Assembly (NCBI RefSeq): GCF_021390575.1
Contig: NZ_JAJEJQ010000003.1
Span: forward strand, 844,669 to 908,668
DNA: 64,000 nucleotides
DNA from: Paraburkholderia adhaesiva
Lineage (GTDB): Bacteria > Pseudomonadota > Gammaproteobacteria > Burkholderiales > Burkholderiaceae
Reading direction: 5' to 3'
A model generated the notes under the pieces. That model saw only the letters and a list, made by a program, of their open reading frames with translations. It searched no databases and had not been told where the DNA came from. This document shows positions 1 through 8,993 of this stretch, in pieces (position 1 is the first letter of the stretch; each line of letters starts with the position of its first letter). The translations under genes were made by a program, and so were the position numbers.

Positions 1-2
1 TT

Positions 3-167
3 GCCGCCGTCGATGCGCCTAACATGTTCCTCGACAACGCTTACGCGATTGCGAAGACGGCACCGGACGTCGAACTGGTGGAGATCAAGGGCTGCGACCA
101 CTGGGCTCAGTATGAACAGCCCGAGGCCTTCAACGAGAACAGCATCGCTTTCCTGCTCAAGGCTTGA
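3..167 (+). CDS. Alpha/beta hydrolase, C-terminal fragment (cut by window edge)
   Basis: The third forward frame is open from the window edge to a TGA at 165-167 and encodes the last 54 residues of an alpha/beta-hydrolase. The segment IKGCDHWAQYEQPEAFN carries the catalytic histidine of the fold in the usual G-x-x-H-W-x-x-x-E-x-P context. The rest of the gene lies outside the window, so substrate and length cannot be judged. The tail resembles meta-cleavage hydrolases such as the MhpC homologue at the other end of this window, but this is only a family-level likeness. Confidence 0.75.
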   Translation, partial: AAVDAPNMFLDNAYAIAKTAPDVELVEIKGCDHWAQYEQPEAFNENSIAFLLKA

Positions 168-523
168 TCTTGTACGGATCGACCAGGCAGCAAAAACGCT
201 CTCCACAAGGGGGGCGCTCAGACTGCTGACAAAGTCTAGCTGTCGCCGATCATTGACTGTCTTGATGGGTTTGTGATCAGTTGGTCGATCGGTACGCGAC
301 CAGATGCCGAGCTTGTGAACACGATGCTCGATGCTGCCATCGAAGCACCAGGCGATTGAAATGGCCCGAAGAATTCAGGCAGGTCAAGCGCTCCTGGCAA
401 GAAGACATTCACCCGCAAACAACGAATGCGGTGACGTCTTGTCCGATCTTTTTGGCGCGACGCCGCGGAGTCGATCAGGGAGTCGGTGCGGCAGACTGTC
501 TGCAGATAGCGTGCGCCTGTGAC

Positions 524-550
524 AAAGCCCGGTGAGTGCGGGCTTTTGTT
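524..550 (+). terminator. Intrinsic terminator
   Basis: AAAGCCCG (524-531), loop GTGAGTG, then CGGGCTTT (539-546) form a perfect 8-bp stem followed by a T-rich run (TTTTGTTT). It lies 357 bases past the hydrolase stop codon. It could end that transcript or an unrecognised short transcript between 168 and 523, where I see no convincing gene. Confidence 0.7.
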
Positions 551-564
551 TGCGCATCGCTATT

Positions 565-1005
565 CAGGTAGATGGACTGGTCAGGCTGGAAGCCGAAATC
601 GTACGGCAGATGCCCTCAGTACGACCGCCTGCTGATCGAGCGATTGCGCCGCAGCCTCTTCTACCAGCTCCGCGTTCTGCTGAGGTAGCTGACCCATCAG
701 TCCGATCGCCTGATTGACCTCTTCAATTCCGCTCGCCTGCGCTTCCGACGCGGAGGCAATTCCGCACACGATGTCGCGCACACCCCCGATGGCATTGGTG
801 ACCTAGCCCACGGTTTCCGCAACGGTGTCGGCCTGCTCCGCGCCGCTTCGCGACTGCGCGATGGATGCTTCTTTCAGCGCCTTGATCTCCCTTGCAGCAC
901 TTGCCGAGCGCTGCGCGAGGCCAAGAACCAACGGCGAAGCCACGCTCATGTTCACCCGCACGTGCCGCCTCGACCGCGGCATTGAGCATGTGTTGAAGCA
1001 CGCGT
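565..1005 (-). pseudogene. Decayed methyl-accepting chemotaxis protein, signalling-domain remnant
   Basis: Minus-strand segments in all three frames spell pieces of an MCP signalling domain in the right order: LNAAVEAARAGEHERGFAV (about 985-930), then LAQRSASAAREIKAL (about 920-875), then IEEVNQAIGLMGQLPQQNAE (about 725-665). The first two are the near-invariant hairpin tip region. Frame changes and a stop lie between the pieces, and no sensor, membrane or HAMP part is present, so this is a dead fragment. Intact relatives lie at 28139-29695 and 50475-52037. Confidence 0.8.
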
Positions 1006-1145
1006 GCCGTGATGGCGAGTAGCGCCGCACCACCCTGCCGCGTCGGACGAACGTATTCGCGCCATCGAGCCTAAAATCAATGCATCGCGCCGGTCCTTTG
1101 CCTGGATCCGGTCGCTTTGCCCCTCCCGACCGATCGCAGACGGCA

Positions 1146-1859
1146 ATGAGCACTCACGATGCACGGTTCCTCCGATCGACGCTGGCGACGCTTTGCGTGG
1201 CTTCCTGCGCAGCGCTCGTCGGGTGCGGCGGCACCGTCTGCATCAGTTCAGGCGGAGGCTGCGCCCTCATAAACCCGCCGCCGAACCTCGCCCTATCTGG
1301 CACCGCCGCCACCGGCAAGGCACTCGCCAGCGCAAGCGTCAACTTCAGCTGTGTGCAGGGGACGGGCAGCGCCCTGTCGGATGGCGGCGGACACTACAGC
1401 GTCACGTTCAACGCCACGCTCCCCTGCATCATCACCGTCACCTCCGGCAGCACGACCCTGCACTCGCTCGCATTCGCCGGCGGCACTTTCAACACGACGC
1501 CCGAGACCGAGCTGATGCTCGTCTACCTCGCTTCGCAACTCGGCACGAACGAGGCCGGTCTGATCGCGGGCTTCCCCGAAAACGCGCAGTTCCAGCAGGT
1601 TCTGGCAAACCAGACCGATGTACTGGCTGCGCAATCGGCTGTCGTCGCGAATCTGCAGCAGCACTACGCGGTGACGCTGAGCACACCGGCTTTTCTGACG
1701 ACACCGTTTGTCGTCGGGCAAGTCGGCGTCGACAGCGACCTCGACATGCTGGCGACAGCAGGCGCCATCGACGCCAACGGATCGCCCGATCCGGCAGCTG
1801 TTTCGCTGTTGGCTGCGGCGGGTCAAAGTCATCCGGTCGCGGCGGTCTCTGCGCCTTGA
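1146..1859 (+). CDS. Putative lipoprotein of unknown function
   Basis: A 237-residue protein. The N-terminus is a lipoprotein signal peptide with lipobox LVGC (residues 24-27), so the mature protein is probably anchored by a lipidated cysteine in the cell envelope. The next stretch is Gly/Cys rich (GGTVCISSGGGCA), followed by a beta-rich part (SGTAATGKALASASVNF) that looks like a carboxypeptidase-regulatory or Ig-like repeat. An upstream in-frame ATG at 1080 would put 22 extra residues before the signal peptide, so the ATG at 1146 is preferred. No partner is evident. Confidence 0.75.
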   Translation: MSTHDARFLRSTLATLCVASCAALVGCGGTVCISSGGGCALINPPPNLALSGTAATGKALASASVNFSCVQGTGSALSDGGGHYSVTFNATLPCIITVTSGSTTLHSLAFAGGTFNTTPETELMLVYLASQLGTNEAGLIAGFPENAQFQQVLANQTDVLAAQSAVVANLQQHYAVTLSTPAFLTTPFVVGQVGVDSDLDMLATAGAIDANGSPDPAAVSLLAAAGQSHPVAAVSAP

Positions 1860-2356
1860 GATTTTGCGGGAGCGGCGGTTGCCCTCTCAAAACCCGCGAC
1901 CTCGGGGCACAAGGCGTTCGCGACGCGAATTGATGGTGTCGCCGGCGAAAGCCTTTCCTCCAGGTTGTCGGGCCGCAGCGCCACTATGTCGCAGCATGGC
2001 GATACGAAAGAACGGTCGACGAATACACCCGAATCGTTGGCAATCTTGGTGTTCTGTTCGATACCAACGCGAAAAGCTTACGGATCCCCACAAATCCGGG
2101 CCATTGTGAATCCCGGATAAATCATGTATCTTTTATGCATCTTATTCTGTGATGCACGGATGGGTGCACGAATGGACCCGTTGTACCACTTCACGGATGT
2201 GACCACCATGAACCTCAACGCCTATGGATTACCTGCTGTGCGGTATATCGGCGCGACGCGGGCTTGGTGTAATTCGCCCATCTCCACGCGATCTGCGCGC
2301 GCCCTCGCATGCCGGCGTACGCGATCCGACCTCAATCCAGCTTCAAAGGAGTTCAC
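1860..2356. other. Intergenic region without a gene
   Basis: I see no credible coding frame here. The useful content is the candidate NsrR-type palindrome at 2123-2141 and an AAAGGA ribosome-binding site at 2345-2350 ahead of the DUF2249 gene. Confidence 0.5.
2123..2141. promoter_or_regulatory. Candidate NsrR-type (nitric-oxide responsive) operator
   Basis: The bases ATGTAT-CTTTT-ATGCAT (2124-2140) fit the ATGYAT-N5-ATRCAT inverted repeat known for the NO-sensing repressor NsrR in beta- and gammaproteobacteria, except for the inverted orientation of one Y/R position. It lies about 215 bases upstream of a DUF2249 gene, a family often found in NO/denitrification regulons. The assignment rests on motif likeness only. 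Confidence 0.4.
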
Positions 2357-2671
2357 ATGAACGAAACCAGTCCTCTCGTCTTCCAGTTCGATGCGCGCGG
2401 TGTCTCGAAGCGCTTTCGCCACGCGGCGATCTTCGGCGCCCTCGAATCGCTCGACCGCGGCGAAACGATGCGTTTCATCAACGATCATGATCCGCTGCCG
2501 CTGCTGCAACAGATCCAGCAGCGTTATGGCAGCCAGGTGCAGATCAAGTACGTCGAGCGCGGTGCTCAGGGCGTTGTCATTGATATGCTGATCGCTGTCC
2601 CTGAAGCGCAAGAGGAATCGACTGCAGCGAATGCGTCGTCCAGTTGCTGCGGCGGCGGTTGCGGCGGCTAA
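2357..2671 (+). CDS. DUF2249 domain protein with Cys/Gly-rich tail
   Basis: A 104-residue protein. The core has the DUF2249 signature: FDARGVSKRFRHAAIFGALE near the N-terminus, then ETMRFINDHDPLPLL and a short beta-alpha end. DUF2249 domains are TusA-like folds often found with hemerythrin domains and NO-responsive genes. The last residues, SSSCCGGGCGG, put three cysteines in a flexible tail, which suggests metal or thiol chemistry. The start at 2357 follows AAAGGA at good spacing. The DUF3079 gene begins 14 bases downstream, so the two are probably co-transcribed. Confidence 0.85.
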   Translation: MNETSPLVFQFDARGVSKRFRHAAIFGALESLDRGETMRFINDHDPLPLLQQIQQRYGSQVQIKYVERGAQGVVIDMLIAVPEAQEESTAANASSSCCGGGCGG

Positions 2672-2685
2672 CCTGATCGATCGAC

Positions 2686-2910
2686 ATGGCAAAGCCATTT
2701 CCATTGCACCCGAAGCATCCCGAGCGCGTCTGCTGGGGGTGCGACCACTACTGTCAAGCCGATGACATGCGTTGTGGCAACGGGCAAAGTCGGACCCAGC
2801 ACCCATCCGAGCTGCTCGGCGACGATTGGTATGAGGTGGGTGACTGGGGCATTGAGGTAGACGAATCCCAAAAAAAGGTGATACCCATAGTCCCCCAGGC
2901 TCAGCGATAG
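2686..2910 (+). CDS. DUF3079 small cysteine-containing protein
   Basis: A 74-residue protein of the DUF3079 family, recognised by the N-terminal block FPLHPKHPERVCWGCDHYC and a later RTQHPSELLGDDWYE. Four cysteines (C-W-G-C-x-x-x-C and a later Cys) suggest a small zinc or iron binding site. No biochemical role is known to me for this family. It follows the DUF2249 gene closely and probably shares its promoter. Confidence 0.85.
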   Translation: MAKPFPLHPKHPERVCWGCDHYCQADDMRCGNGQSRTQHPSELLGDDWYEVGDWGIEVDESQKKVIPIVPQAQR

Positions 2911-3585
2911 CACGCCTTGCGTACGCCTTTAACCACTTACGGTCAGGTTTCGTCCAGATTCGGCATTCACCACGCGTTGTTTGATCGCTGCGACCAGGCC
3001 AGTTCTCCGCAGGTTTCGACGAGCAGTGCGCGCGCCCAGCGATGACCGGGCGAGTGGTGAGTCCGCTCGTGCCACGCGGCCGTCTTCGTGAAGCTTGTTA
3101 CCGCCACGGGAGGCTCGAAGAGCGCGAAGCCACCGGAATTCGACGCGAGCCTCGATCGCACGACGGCAATCAGGTAAGTCATGCGCAATATGTCGGGCAG
3201 CACGATAAAGCGAGCGGTACGACATGACGCGTCTCACGACAACCTTCAGATCCTCGCCCCTGCTCATTACCCCGTCCCAGACTGTTTTACTGCGTCCGAC
3301 TGCCTTGCCTCTCACGTGAATATTGATCCGCCGCCGGGTAACTGTTTCACGGCCGTATCGCAGGAAAACGTGACTGTCCGAAATTCGCGATTTAACAAGG
3401 CATCGAAGTGCCGCGGGGGCTCCCATCCCGCCCGGGCTCACCGCGTCGTTATGCATATGGAATGCGCCGCTCACTGCGGGACTCTCGCGCTGGTTCCGTT
3501 GCACGAGCAATGTTGCCTGGCACACATTTCGTCTGCGTAGTTCCGGGGAAGATACCCACGCGTTCAGCGTGACCTGGAGCCCGAG
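2911..3585. other. Gene-poor stretch, probably decayed
   Basis: No intact gene is supported. On the minus strand between about 2967 and 3110, the peptide HSPGHRWARALLVETCGEL vaguely recalls the C-terminal block of IS110-type transposases, but without the flanking motifs I do not call it. The last bases hold the leader of the DUF2235 gene. Confidence 0.4.
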
Positions 3586-4785
3586 ATGAGCAAGAACATC
3601 GTGTTGTGTCTCGACGGAACCTGGAATGGTCCCGATTCGAAGGACCCCAACGGCGCATCTGTTCCGACAAACGTGCAAAAGGTGTTTGAAAACCTTGCAG
3701 GTTCCGGGCCGTTGAAACCCAGCGACAACGAGTGCGAAATTACGTTTCCGGAAAACGGCGGCGAGCCGCTACAGGTCGCGAAGTACATCCACGGTGTGGG
3801 CGACTCTTCGAACGTGCTCGCGAAAATGGTCGAAGGCTCGACGGGCCTTGGGCTCGTTGGCCGAATCGTTCGCGGGTATACGTACCTGTCTCGCCAGTAT
3901 CGACCGGGAGACCGGATTTACATCGCCGGATTCAGCCGTGGCGCCTATACGGCCCGAGCGCTTGCGGGCTTCGTGACGGGCAAAGGACTGCTCGACTGGA
4001 ATGCGATGCGACTGGAGGAAGGTTCGGCGGTGAGCTACAGCGCGGGCCTCGCCGCGTGGCAGCAGCACAAGGCGTCGACACACCCGGGTGACCCGAACAT
4101 TCTGCATGCGCTGGCAGGCACCTTCACGAGCCTGTATGACCGCTTCGAGCTCGGGCTTCATCCAGCGCCGGCGCTACGGTTCGTCAGCAACGTCGACATC
4201 GAAACGGTCGGCGTCTGGGATACGGTCGGGGCCTTGGGCATTCCGGATATTCACGCGTCGGATGGAACACTCGTGCGCCTCGACGCGTTCAGGTTTTGCA
4301 ACAACGATCTCAGCGAGCGCATCGCGAACGGCTTTCAGGCTCTGGCGATCGACGAGCAGCGTGTCGATTTCACCCCTACCCTCTGGAATTCGCGAACTGG
4401 CGTCGTCCAGGTATTGTTTCCTGGCGCGCATGCCGACGTTGGCGGAGGTTATCCGGCGGACGAGTCGGGGTTGTCGAACGGGGCATTGATCTGGATGACG
4501 AACCGTCTGGCTTCGACGGGTGTCCTGTTTGCGCGCATGCCGCCCGTGCAGCCCAACGCGTGCGATATCGCACATCGACCGTGGGCGAATTCGCCGTATA
4601 CGACGGCCTCCAGGGCTTTTCCACCAACGCTTCAGCTAAGCCAGCGCGTGGTCCAGCGTCTTGCCGCGGCCAGCGTGCCGGTACAGGGCGAAGAGCCTCA
4701 GCCGTATCGCCCCGCCAATCTCACCAACAGCTATATCAAACTGGACGGCTCCGGACCGGCGCCGCATGTGCAGATCAAGCCCTGA
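3586..4785 (+). CDS. DUF2235 alpha/beta-hydrolase (Tle1-like phospholipase family)
   Basis: A 399-residue protein with the complete DUF2235 layout: N-terminal IVLCLDGTWN, nucleophile elbow GFSRGAYTAR with the probable catalytic Ser117, the acid in VGVWDTVGALG (Asp212) and the histidine in PGAHADVGGGY (His282). Family members include Tle1 phospholipase effectors delivered by type VI secretion. The protein has no signal peptide, as expected for such effectors. No VgrG, PAAR or adaptor gene lies in the window, so delivery is unproven; a housekeeping lipase is an alternative. The start follows a GGAG at good distance. Confidence 0.85.
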   Translation: MSKNIVLCLDGTWNGPDSKDPNGASVPTNVQKVFENLAGSGPLKPSDNECEITFPENGGEPLQVAKYIHGVGDSSNVLAKMVEGSTGLGLVGRIVRGYTYLSRQYRPGDRIYIAGFSRGAYTARALAGFVTGKGLLDWNAMRLEEGSAVSYSAGLAAWQQHKASTHPGDPNILHALAGTFTSLYDRFELGLHPAPALRFVSNVDIETVGVWDTVGALGIPDIHASDGTLVRLDAFRFCNNDLSERIANGFQALAIDEQRVDFTPTLWNSRTGVVQVLFPGAHADVGGGYPADESGLSNGALIWMTNRLASTGVLFARMPPVQPNACDIAHRPWANSPYTTASRAFPPTLQLSQRVVQRLAAASVPVQGEEPQPYRPANLTNSYIKLDGSGPAPHVQIKP

Positions 4786-4815
4786 TCTGCCGCGGGGCGC
4801 CCTGCCCCATTGCGA

Positions 4816-5493
4816 TTACATCCGCTCGAACAGAAACACGCGTGCGAGCGGAGCGCGACCGCTTTGATCGATGAAATTCGTTGCGGCTTCCACGCGGATT
4901 CGCCCATTGGGCGCCGTGTGAATGGTGAGCCCGAGCTGGCGCACGTTGTTTTTAAACTGGGCAGTCACGACGCGCACGCCTGCTCCCTGCTGCGAACCCA
5001 CGTTGCTCCCATATCCCTCTGCTTGCACCTCGCCCAGGTCGCAGTTGGTCGGACGACATTTGGACCACGCGCGGACATACATGTTCGAATCCGCTATGCG
5101 AATCTGAAGTTTCAGGAGTCCGTCCGTCGACTGATTCACGTTCTGCCAGTCTCCGGCGAAATAGGTCATGTTGCTTCCGATAGCGCCGCCTGCGGGCGGC
5201 GCTGAGGCCGGCGAAGACGGCACCGGATTGGTGACCGCCGCTGTTTCCGTGTGCGTCGCAGAAGCCGATGCAGCCTCTTTCGCTGGTGTTGTCGCCGTGG
5301 TGTTTGCAGGCGACGACGACGCACTCGGTGCGCTCGCCACAATCGGCGGGGTCGCGGGTGTAGAAGCGTGAAAGAGCCCTGTCTGGGAGAGTACTGCGAT
5401 CAACCCGCCGATCGCCGTAATCGCGGTCGCAGACGCAGTCAATACCCCTGGCAAAGTAGTCCACCAGCCTTGAGCGCTTCGTTCGTCGTTCAT
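4816..5493 (-). CDS. Membrane-anchored periplasmic protein of unknown function
   Basis: A 225-residue protein. It has a short cytosolic N-terminus (MNDERSAQGWW), one membrane segment (about residues 14-34), a Ser/Thr/Ala/Pro-rich linker of about 70 residues and a C-terminal globular domain with two cysteines (CRPTNCDLGEV). The linker suggests a domain held away from the inner membrane. The gene is convergent with the DUF2235 gene, the stop codons being 30 bases apart. A role as immunity protein for that hydrolase is conceivable but unsupported. The ATG at 5493 is preferred over an upstream one because it begins the natural N-tail. Confidence 0.65.
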   Translation of the reverse strand: MNDERSAQGWWTTLPGVLTASATAITAIGGLIAVLSQTGLFHASTPATPPIVASAPSASSSPANTTATTPAKEAASASATHTETAAVTNPVPSSPASAPPAGGAIGSNMTYFAGDWQNVNQSTDGLLKLQIRIADSNMYVRAWSKCRPTNCDLGEVQAEGYGSNVGSQQGAGVRVVTAQFKNNVRQLGLTIHTAPNGRIRVEAATNFIDQSGRAPLARVFLFERM

Positions 5494-6004
5494 GGATTGT
5501 CTTCCCGCGGTTGGTTTTCCGACCAGGGGCACGCCATAAGCCGTCGGCCCGATTGAAGTCCGACTATGGTCAGTCCTTAAATTAGATCAAATTCCTCGAA
5601 ATTGCGCCTGGGTTTTACCGGATGAGGGACGGCCGGAAATGTGCGTTAGCGAACAGACATAGTCGAATTGAATTAAAACAAGTTTGAAATCGAAGTGTGC
5701 CATTCAATTTCGCCGCCCTCTTCTGTCGTCACGGCGGTCCACGCCGTGGCGTTTACCCTATTCCGGTCTTTTAAAAATCAGCACTACCATTTCGTAACAA
5801 GTATAAAAGTGTCTAAAAAAGACTCATAATTCTTTATCCGGATCCAGTCTCGATCTATTCAACCGGATGCTTGATTTCATTCTCTGCGGTTTCCAGTTAG
5901 TTATCGCTTTTGTTTCGCACCCTTTGATGCATGACTCGAACGTGGCGAAAGGATTCAACGTCATCGAACGTCCTGCATCGCTCGTTGTGGAGCCTTGCCA
6001 TACT
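5494..6004. other. AT-rich intergenic region between divergent genes
   Basis: About 500 bases, clearly more AT-rich than the surroundings at 5570-5840 (runs such as TTAAATTAGATCAAATT and TCTAAAAAAGACTCATAATT). It probably holds the divergent promoters for the two flanking membrane-protein genes. The shift in composition fits an acquired segment. Confidence 0.45.
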
Positions 6005-7342
6005 ATGGTCACAGTCGCGAGAACACTATCGGGGTGCACCGAGCAGCCTTTGACTGAAAGCCATCTGAGAGCGCTTTCGCGCGCATTCGTACTGAGCACC
6101 GTACTGCTGACCGTCAACATTGCGGGCTGGCTCTTTCTCTGGAAACTGGCTCAACGGTCCTCGGCGCAAGTTGAATTGTCAATCACCCTCGCGGCCTTCG
6201 TCACCATTCTGATTGGTGCACCGCTAATCGCGTTCCTTTGCCTCGGGTGGTACACGCGCTATCGTGAGTTCGAGAACAGTCTGAAAGGCCCCGCCCTATC
6301 CGCCTACCTCCAGCGTTACTGGTCCACGCGGCTCATTCAGGCGCTCGTCGATGATGGCGCGCTTCCTGATTCAGGAGACGGCCTCGCTCCGAACGATGCA
6401 AAGTGGCGCGAGGCGGCGGATGTCCGACTCGCGCTATGCGACCGCCTGTTCGCACGGATCTATCACGAGCAATATGGGCTGCCAGCATTCGTGCCGCCTT
6501 TTGTCATTCTGCTTTGCGTGGCTTATGCGGCAGCCGCGCTCGTTGGGTGCAACTACGGCCCTTCGCAGACCGATATTGCGGCTGCAAAGACAGCCATTTA
6601 CGGCATCAGTAACCAGGTTCTGGTCGCGTCGTTCGGCGGTGCGCTGATGTTCGTCGTGAGTGACTCCGTGCTCCGAATCCGGCGTAGAGCATTGAATGTG
6701 TCAGATGCGTACTGGTATGCACTACGAATATTTCTCGCGATACCGATCGCCCTTGTCGCCGGCGGGCCGGATAGCACGCGTGCAGCTATGGTCTTCGCGC
6801 TGGGCACATTTCCGGTGGATGCGTTGCTCAAGATCGTTCGCAGAATCGGCTTTCCGCAGGTCACTGCGTTCGAAAATCAGGAGAATCCGCCCGACAAACT
6901 GCTGTCGCTAAGCGGCGTCACGCTGCCCATTGTTTCGGCCTTCGAAGCCGAGGGCATCAACTCCGTTGAACAGGTCGCCGCAGCCGATCCCCTGATTCTT
7001 TCCATCCGCACCGGCTTTCCGTTCCGGTTCACGCTGCGGCTCTGTTCTCAGGCGATCGTGCGGCGCCACTTTGGCGAGAACGCGTCGCTGCTCCTGCCCA
7101 TCGGGCTCGCGGACGTTGTACCGATCTATCTGCTGATGAGGGTCGTGGACGGTGACACGTCGAGCGATCTGCCGAAAATCGACGACAGCGCGAGCGTCAT
7201 AGAGGGGGCGGCGAACCGCCTCTTTCCGAACGATGCGCCCGAGCAGCGGACGGCGGTGGTGAAAATGAAGTTCCGGCAGATAGCCGCGGAAGAATTCACC
7301 GTGATGCTGTTCAGAATCACGCCGCTCGATCCGTCGCTCTAA
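6005..7342 (+). CDS. Polytopic membrane protein of unknown function
   Basis: A 445-residue protein with about five membrane segments: VLSTVLLTVNIAGWLFLW, ITLAAFVTILIGAPLIAFL, PPFVILLCVAYAAAALVG, VLVASFGGALMFVVS and FLAIPIALVAGG. A soluble C-terminal region follows, containing a helix-hairpin-helix-like stretch (LLSLSGVTLPIVSAFEAEGI). I do not recognise the family. The frame stays open upstream to an ATG at 5867, but those 46 extra residues look unlike a membrane-protein start, so the ATG at 6005 is chosen with modest confidence. It sits between the DUF2235 gene and the GH19 gene. Confidence 0.6.
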   Translation: MVTVARTLSGCTEQPLTESHLRALSRAFVLSTVLLTVNIAGWLFLWKLAQRSSAQVELSITLAAFVTILIGAPLIAFLCLGWYTRYREFENSLKGPALSAYLQRYWSTRLIQALVDDGALPDSGDGLAPNDAKWREAADVRLALCDRLFARIYHEQYGLPAFVPPFVILLCVAYAAAALVGCNYGPSQTDIAAAKTAIYGISNQVLVASFGGALMFVVSDSVLRIRRRALNVSDAYWYALRIFLAIPIALVAGGPDSTRAAMVFALGTFPVDALLKIVRRIGFPQVTAFENQENPPDKLLSLSGVTLPIVSAFEAEGINSVEQVAAADPLILSIRTGFPFRFTLRLCSQAIVRRHFGENASLLLPIGLADVVPIYLLMRVVDGDTSSDLPKIDDSASVIEGAANRLFPNDAPEQRTAVVKMKFRQIAAEEFTVMLFRITPLDPSL

Positions 7343-7383
7343 AAGAGGTAAACGGCACGTATACGGCACCCCTGAATCACACT

Positions 7384-7408
7384 CGGCCCTCAGAGCGAGG
7401 GCCTTTGC
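7384..7408 (+). terminator. Hairpin with short T-run between membrane-protein and GH19 genes
   Basis: GGCCCTC (7385-7391), loop AGAGC, GAGGGCC (7397-7403), then TTT. The stem is strong and the T-run short. It may terminate the upstream gene or attenuate entry into the GH19 gene, which starts 25 bases further on. Confidence 0.5.
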
Positions 7409-7432
7409 GCAAACCGTACGGAGGAGTCTTCC

Positions 7433-8251
7433 ATGGTGACAGGTCCGTTGAAACAAGGCGACAGTGGCGACGACGTGAAGACATTGCAGCAAGCGCTGGT
7501 GGAACACGGATTCAGTCCCGGCGCCGTCGACGGCATGTACGGGCAAGGCACCGTCGCGGCGGTCATGGCGTTACAGAAGAGCGAAAACCTTCTACCGGAT
7601 GGCATTGCAGGTCCACGGACCTTGTACGCCCTCGGTCTCGTCGACTCGAACGACTTGCCGAGCGCGATACCCGAAGTCACCGTGCAGGTGGTCAGCCAGA
7701 TGTTCCCCGTTACGCCGATTGGCAATATCAAGGCAAACCTGCCGTCGATACTCGAAGCCCTGATCCAGACAAAAATCGCGGACAAAACGATGGTCTTGAT
7801 GGCGCTCGCAACCGTGCGCGCGGAGGTGGAGTGCTTCGAGCCGATTGCCGAGGGACAGTCACGGTTCAATACGTCCCCCTCCGGGCATCCATTCGACCTG
7901 TATGACAATCGCAGCGATCTCGGCAATCACGGCGCACCCGACGGGGCGAATTTCAAAGGCCGGGGCTACATCCAGCTCACGGGCCGGGCGAACTATGCGA
8001 CCTACGGTCCGAAACTCACGCCGCCCGTCGATCTGGTTGCCAACCCGGAGCGGGCTTCCGATCCCGTTGTCGCAGCGGATCTGTTGACGCTCTTTTTGGC
8101 GGACCGGGAGCTGGCCATCAAGAAGGCCCTGCTGGCCGGCAATATGGCGTCTGCGCGGGAACTGGTTAACGGCGGAACGAACGGGCTGGACCGGTTCGAA
8201 GACGCCTGGCAACGCGGAACGACACTGATTCCGGATTTTCAGGCCGATTAG
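7433..8251 (+). CDS. Peptidoglycan-binding domain plus GH19 lysozyme/chitinase-like hydrolase
   Basis: A 272-residue protein. Residues 1-70 form a PG_binding_1 repeat (LKQGDSGDDVKTLQQALVEHG). Residues about 90-272 are a glycoside hydrolase family 19 domain with FKGRGYIQLTGRANY and DNRSDLGNHG. Such fusions cut peptidoglycan or chitin and are found as phage endolysins, spore or predation enzymes and type VI cargo. There is no signal peptide, which fits export by another system or holin-dependent release. The start has an excellent GGAGGA at 7419-7424. No phage structural genes are nearby. Confidence 0.85.
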   Translation: MVTGPLKQGDSGDDVKTLQQALVEHGFSPGAVDGMYGQGTVAAVMALQKSENLLPDGIAGPRTLYALGLVDSNDLPSAIPEVTVQVVSQMFPVTPIGNIKANLPSILEALIQTKIADKTMVLMALATVRAEVECFEPIAEGQSRFNTSPSGHPFDLYDNRSDLGNHGAPDGANFKGRGYIQLTGRANYATYGPKLTPPVDLVANPERASDPVVAADLLTLFLADRELAIKKALLAGNMASARELVNGGTNGLDRFEDAWQRGTTLIPDFQAD

Positions 8252-8993
8252 CAGGACGACCTGCGAGCTTTGCAGTGCGCGCGTTCGTGGGCCACATCAG
8301 CGCGCGCTCGCTTGAGCGGCGGTATCAGCACTGCGGCACGGAGGCGGATTCAACCGGTCGTCGCAACACTAAATTGTTGAACAGACTTTACGTGTGTGAT
8401 TCGCAGACATCGTTTCAACTAGAAAGAGTCGATGGGCAGCGAAATTACCACGCGATTACAGTGGGTGCGCCGGCATTAGAAGAGCGGCAACGCTGGTCTT
8501 GTATGCGCGCGGTGTGGTATCTCGCGACCGACACTGCGCAAGTGACTGCGCCGCCATCGAGAGGCGGAAGAAGACGGCCTTCGCTCTCAAAGCCGCCGCC
8601 TGCTCACGAGCGAGCAGAATCGACCCGGCGGGTCAACGCTGCAGGCGAGTGCCCGAAGCGGCGACTGTTGCCTGGATGCGTGAGGAGCAATCTGGCGACA
8701 ATTTCGGATCTGCTGCTGAATTCCTTGAGATGACGCTACACGGAGATTCGCCGTCGCCGAGCGCGTAACCCAGCAAGCGGAAACCTTGCCGGCCCCACCG
8801 TCCTTTGGGGTGGAGCCAGGCCCTAATTTATAACCCTCGCGGGAACCCTCCCGTTGGGGACGCTTCTCGCGATTTTTTAGGAGAAGTTGTGGAAATACAT
8901 GAGGCAAGTACATCGCAAATGTGTATTGGCGATGTTGCAACGGGTGCACAGCCGTGGCACCATGGGCGAAAAGCCTTAACCCGGAGCCTAACC
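8252..8993. other. Gene-poor stretch before ccdAB
   Basis: About 740 bases without a recognisable gene on either strand. Apparent open frames are Arg/Ser/Pro rich and typical of GC-rich shadow frames. A modest hairpin lies near 8803-8825, ahead of the toxin-antitoxin operon. Confidence 0.4.

Noticed and set aside
2967..3203. Possible IS110 transposase C-terminus on the minus strand
   Set aside because: Only one short block (GHRWARALLVE) is suggestive and the required neighbouring motifs are absent.
8803..8825. Hairpin near GGCCCCACC before ccdAB as a terminator
   Set aside because: The stem is short with a mismatch and no T-run follows.
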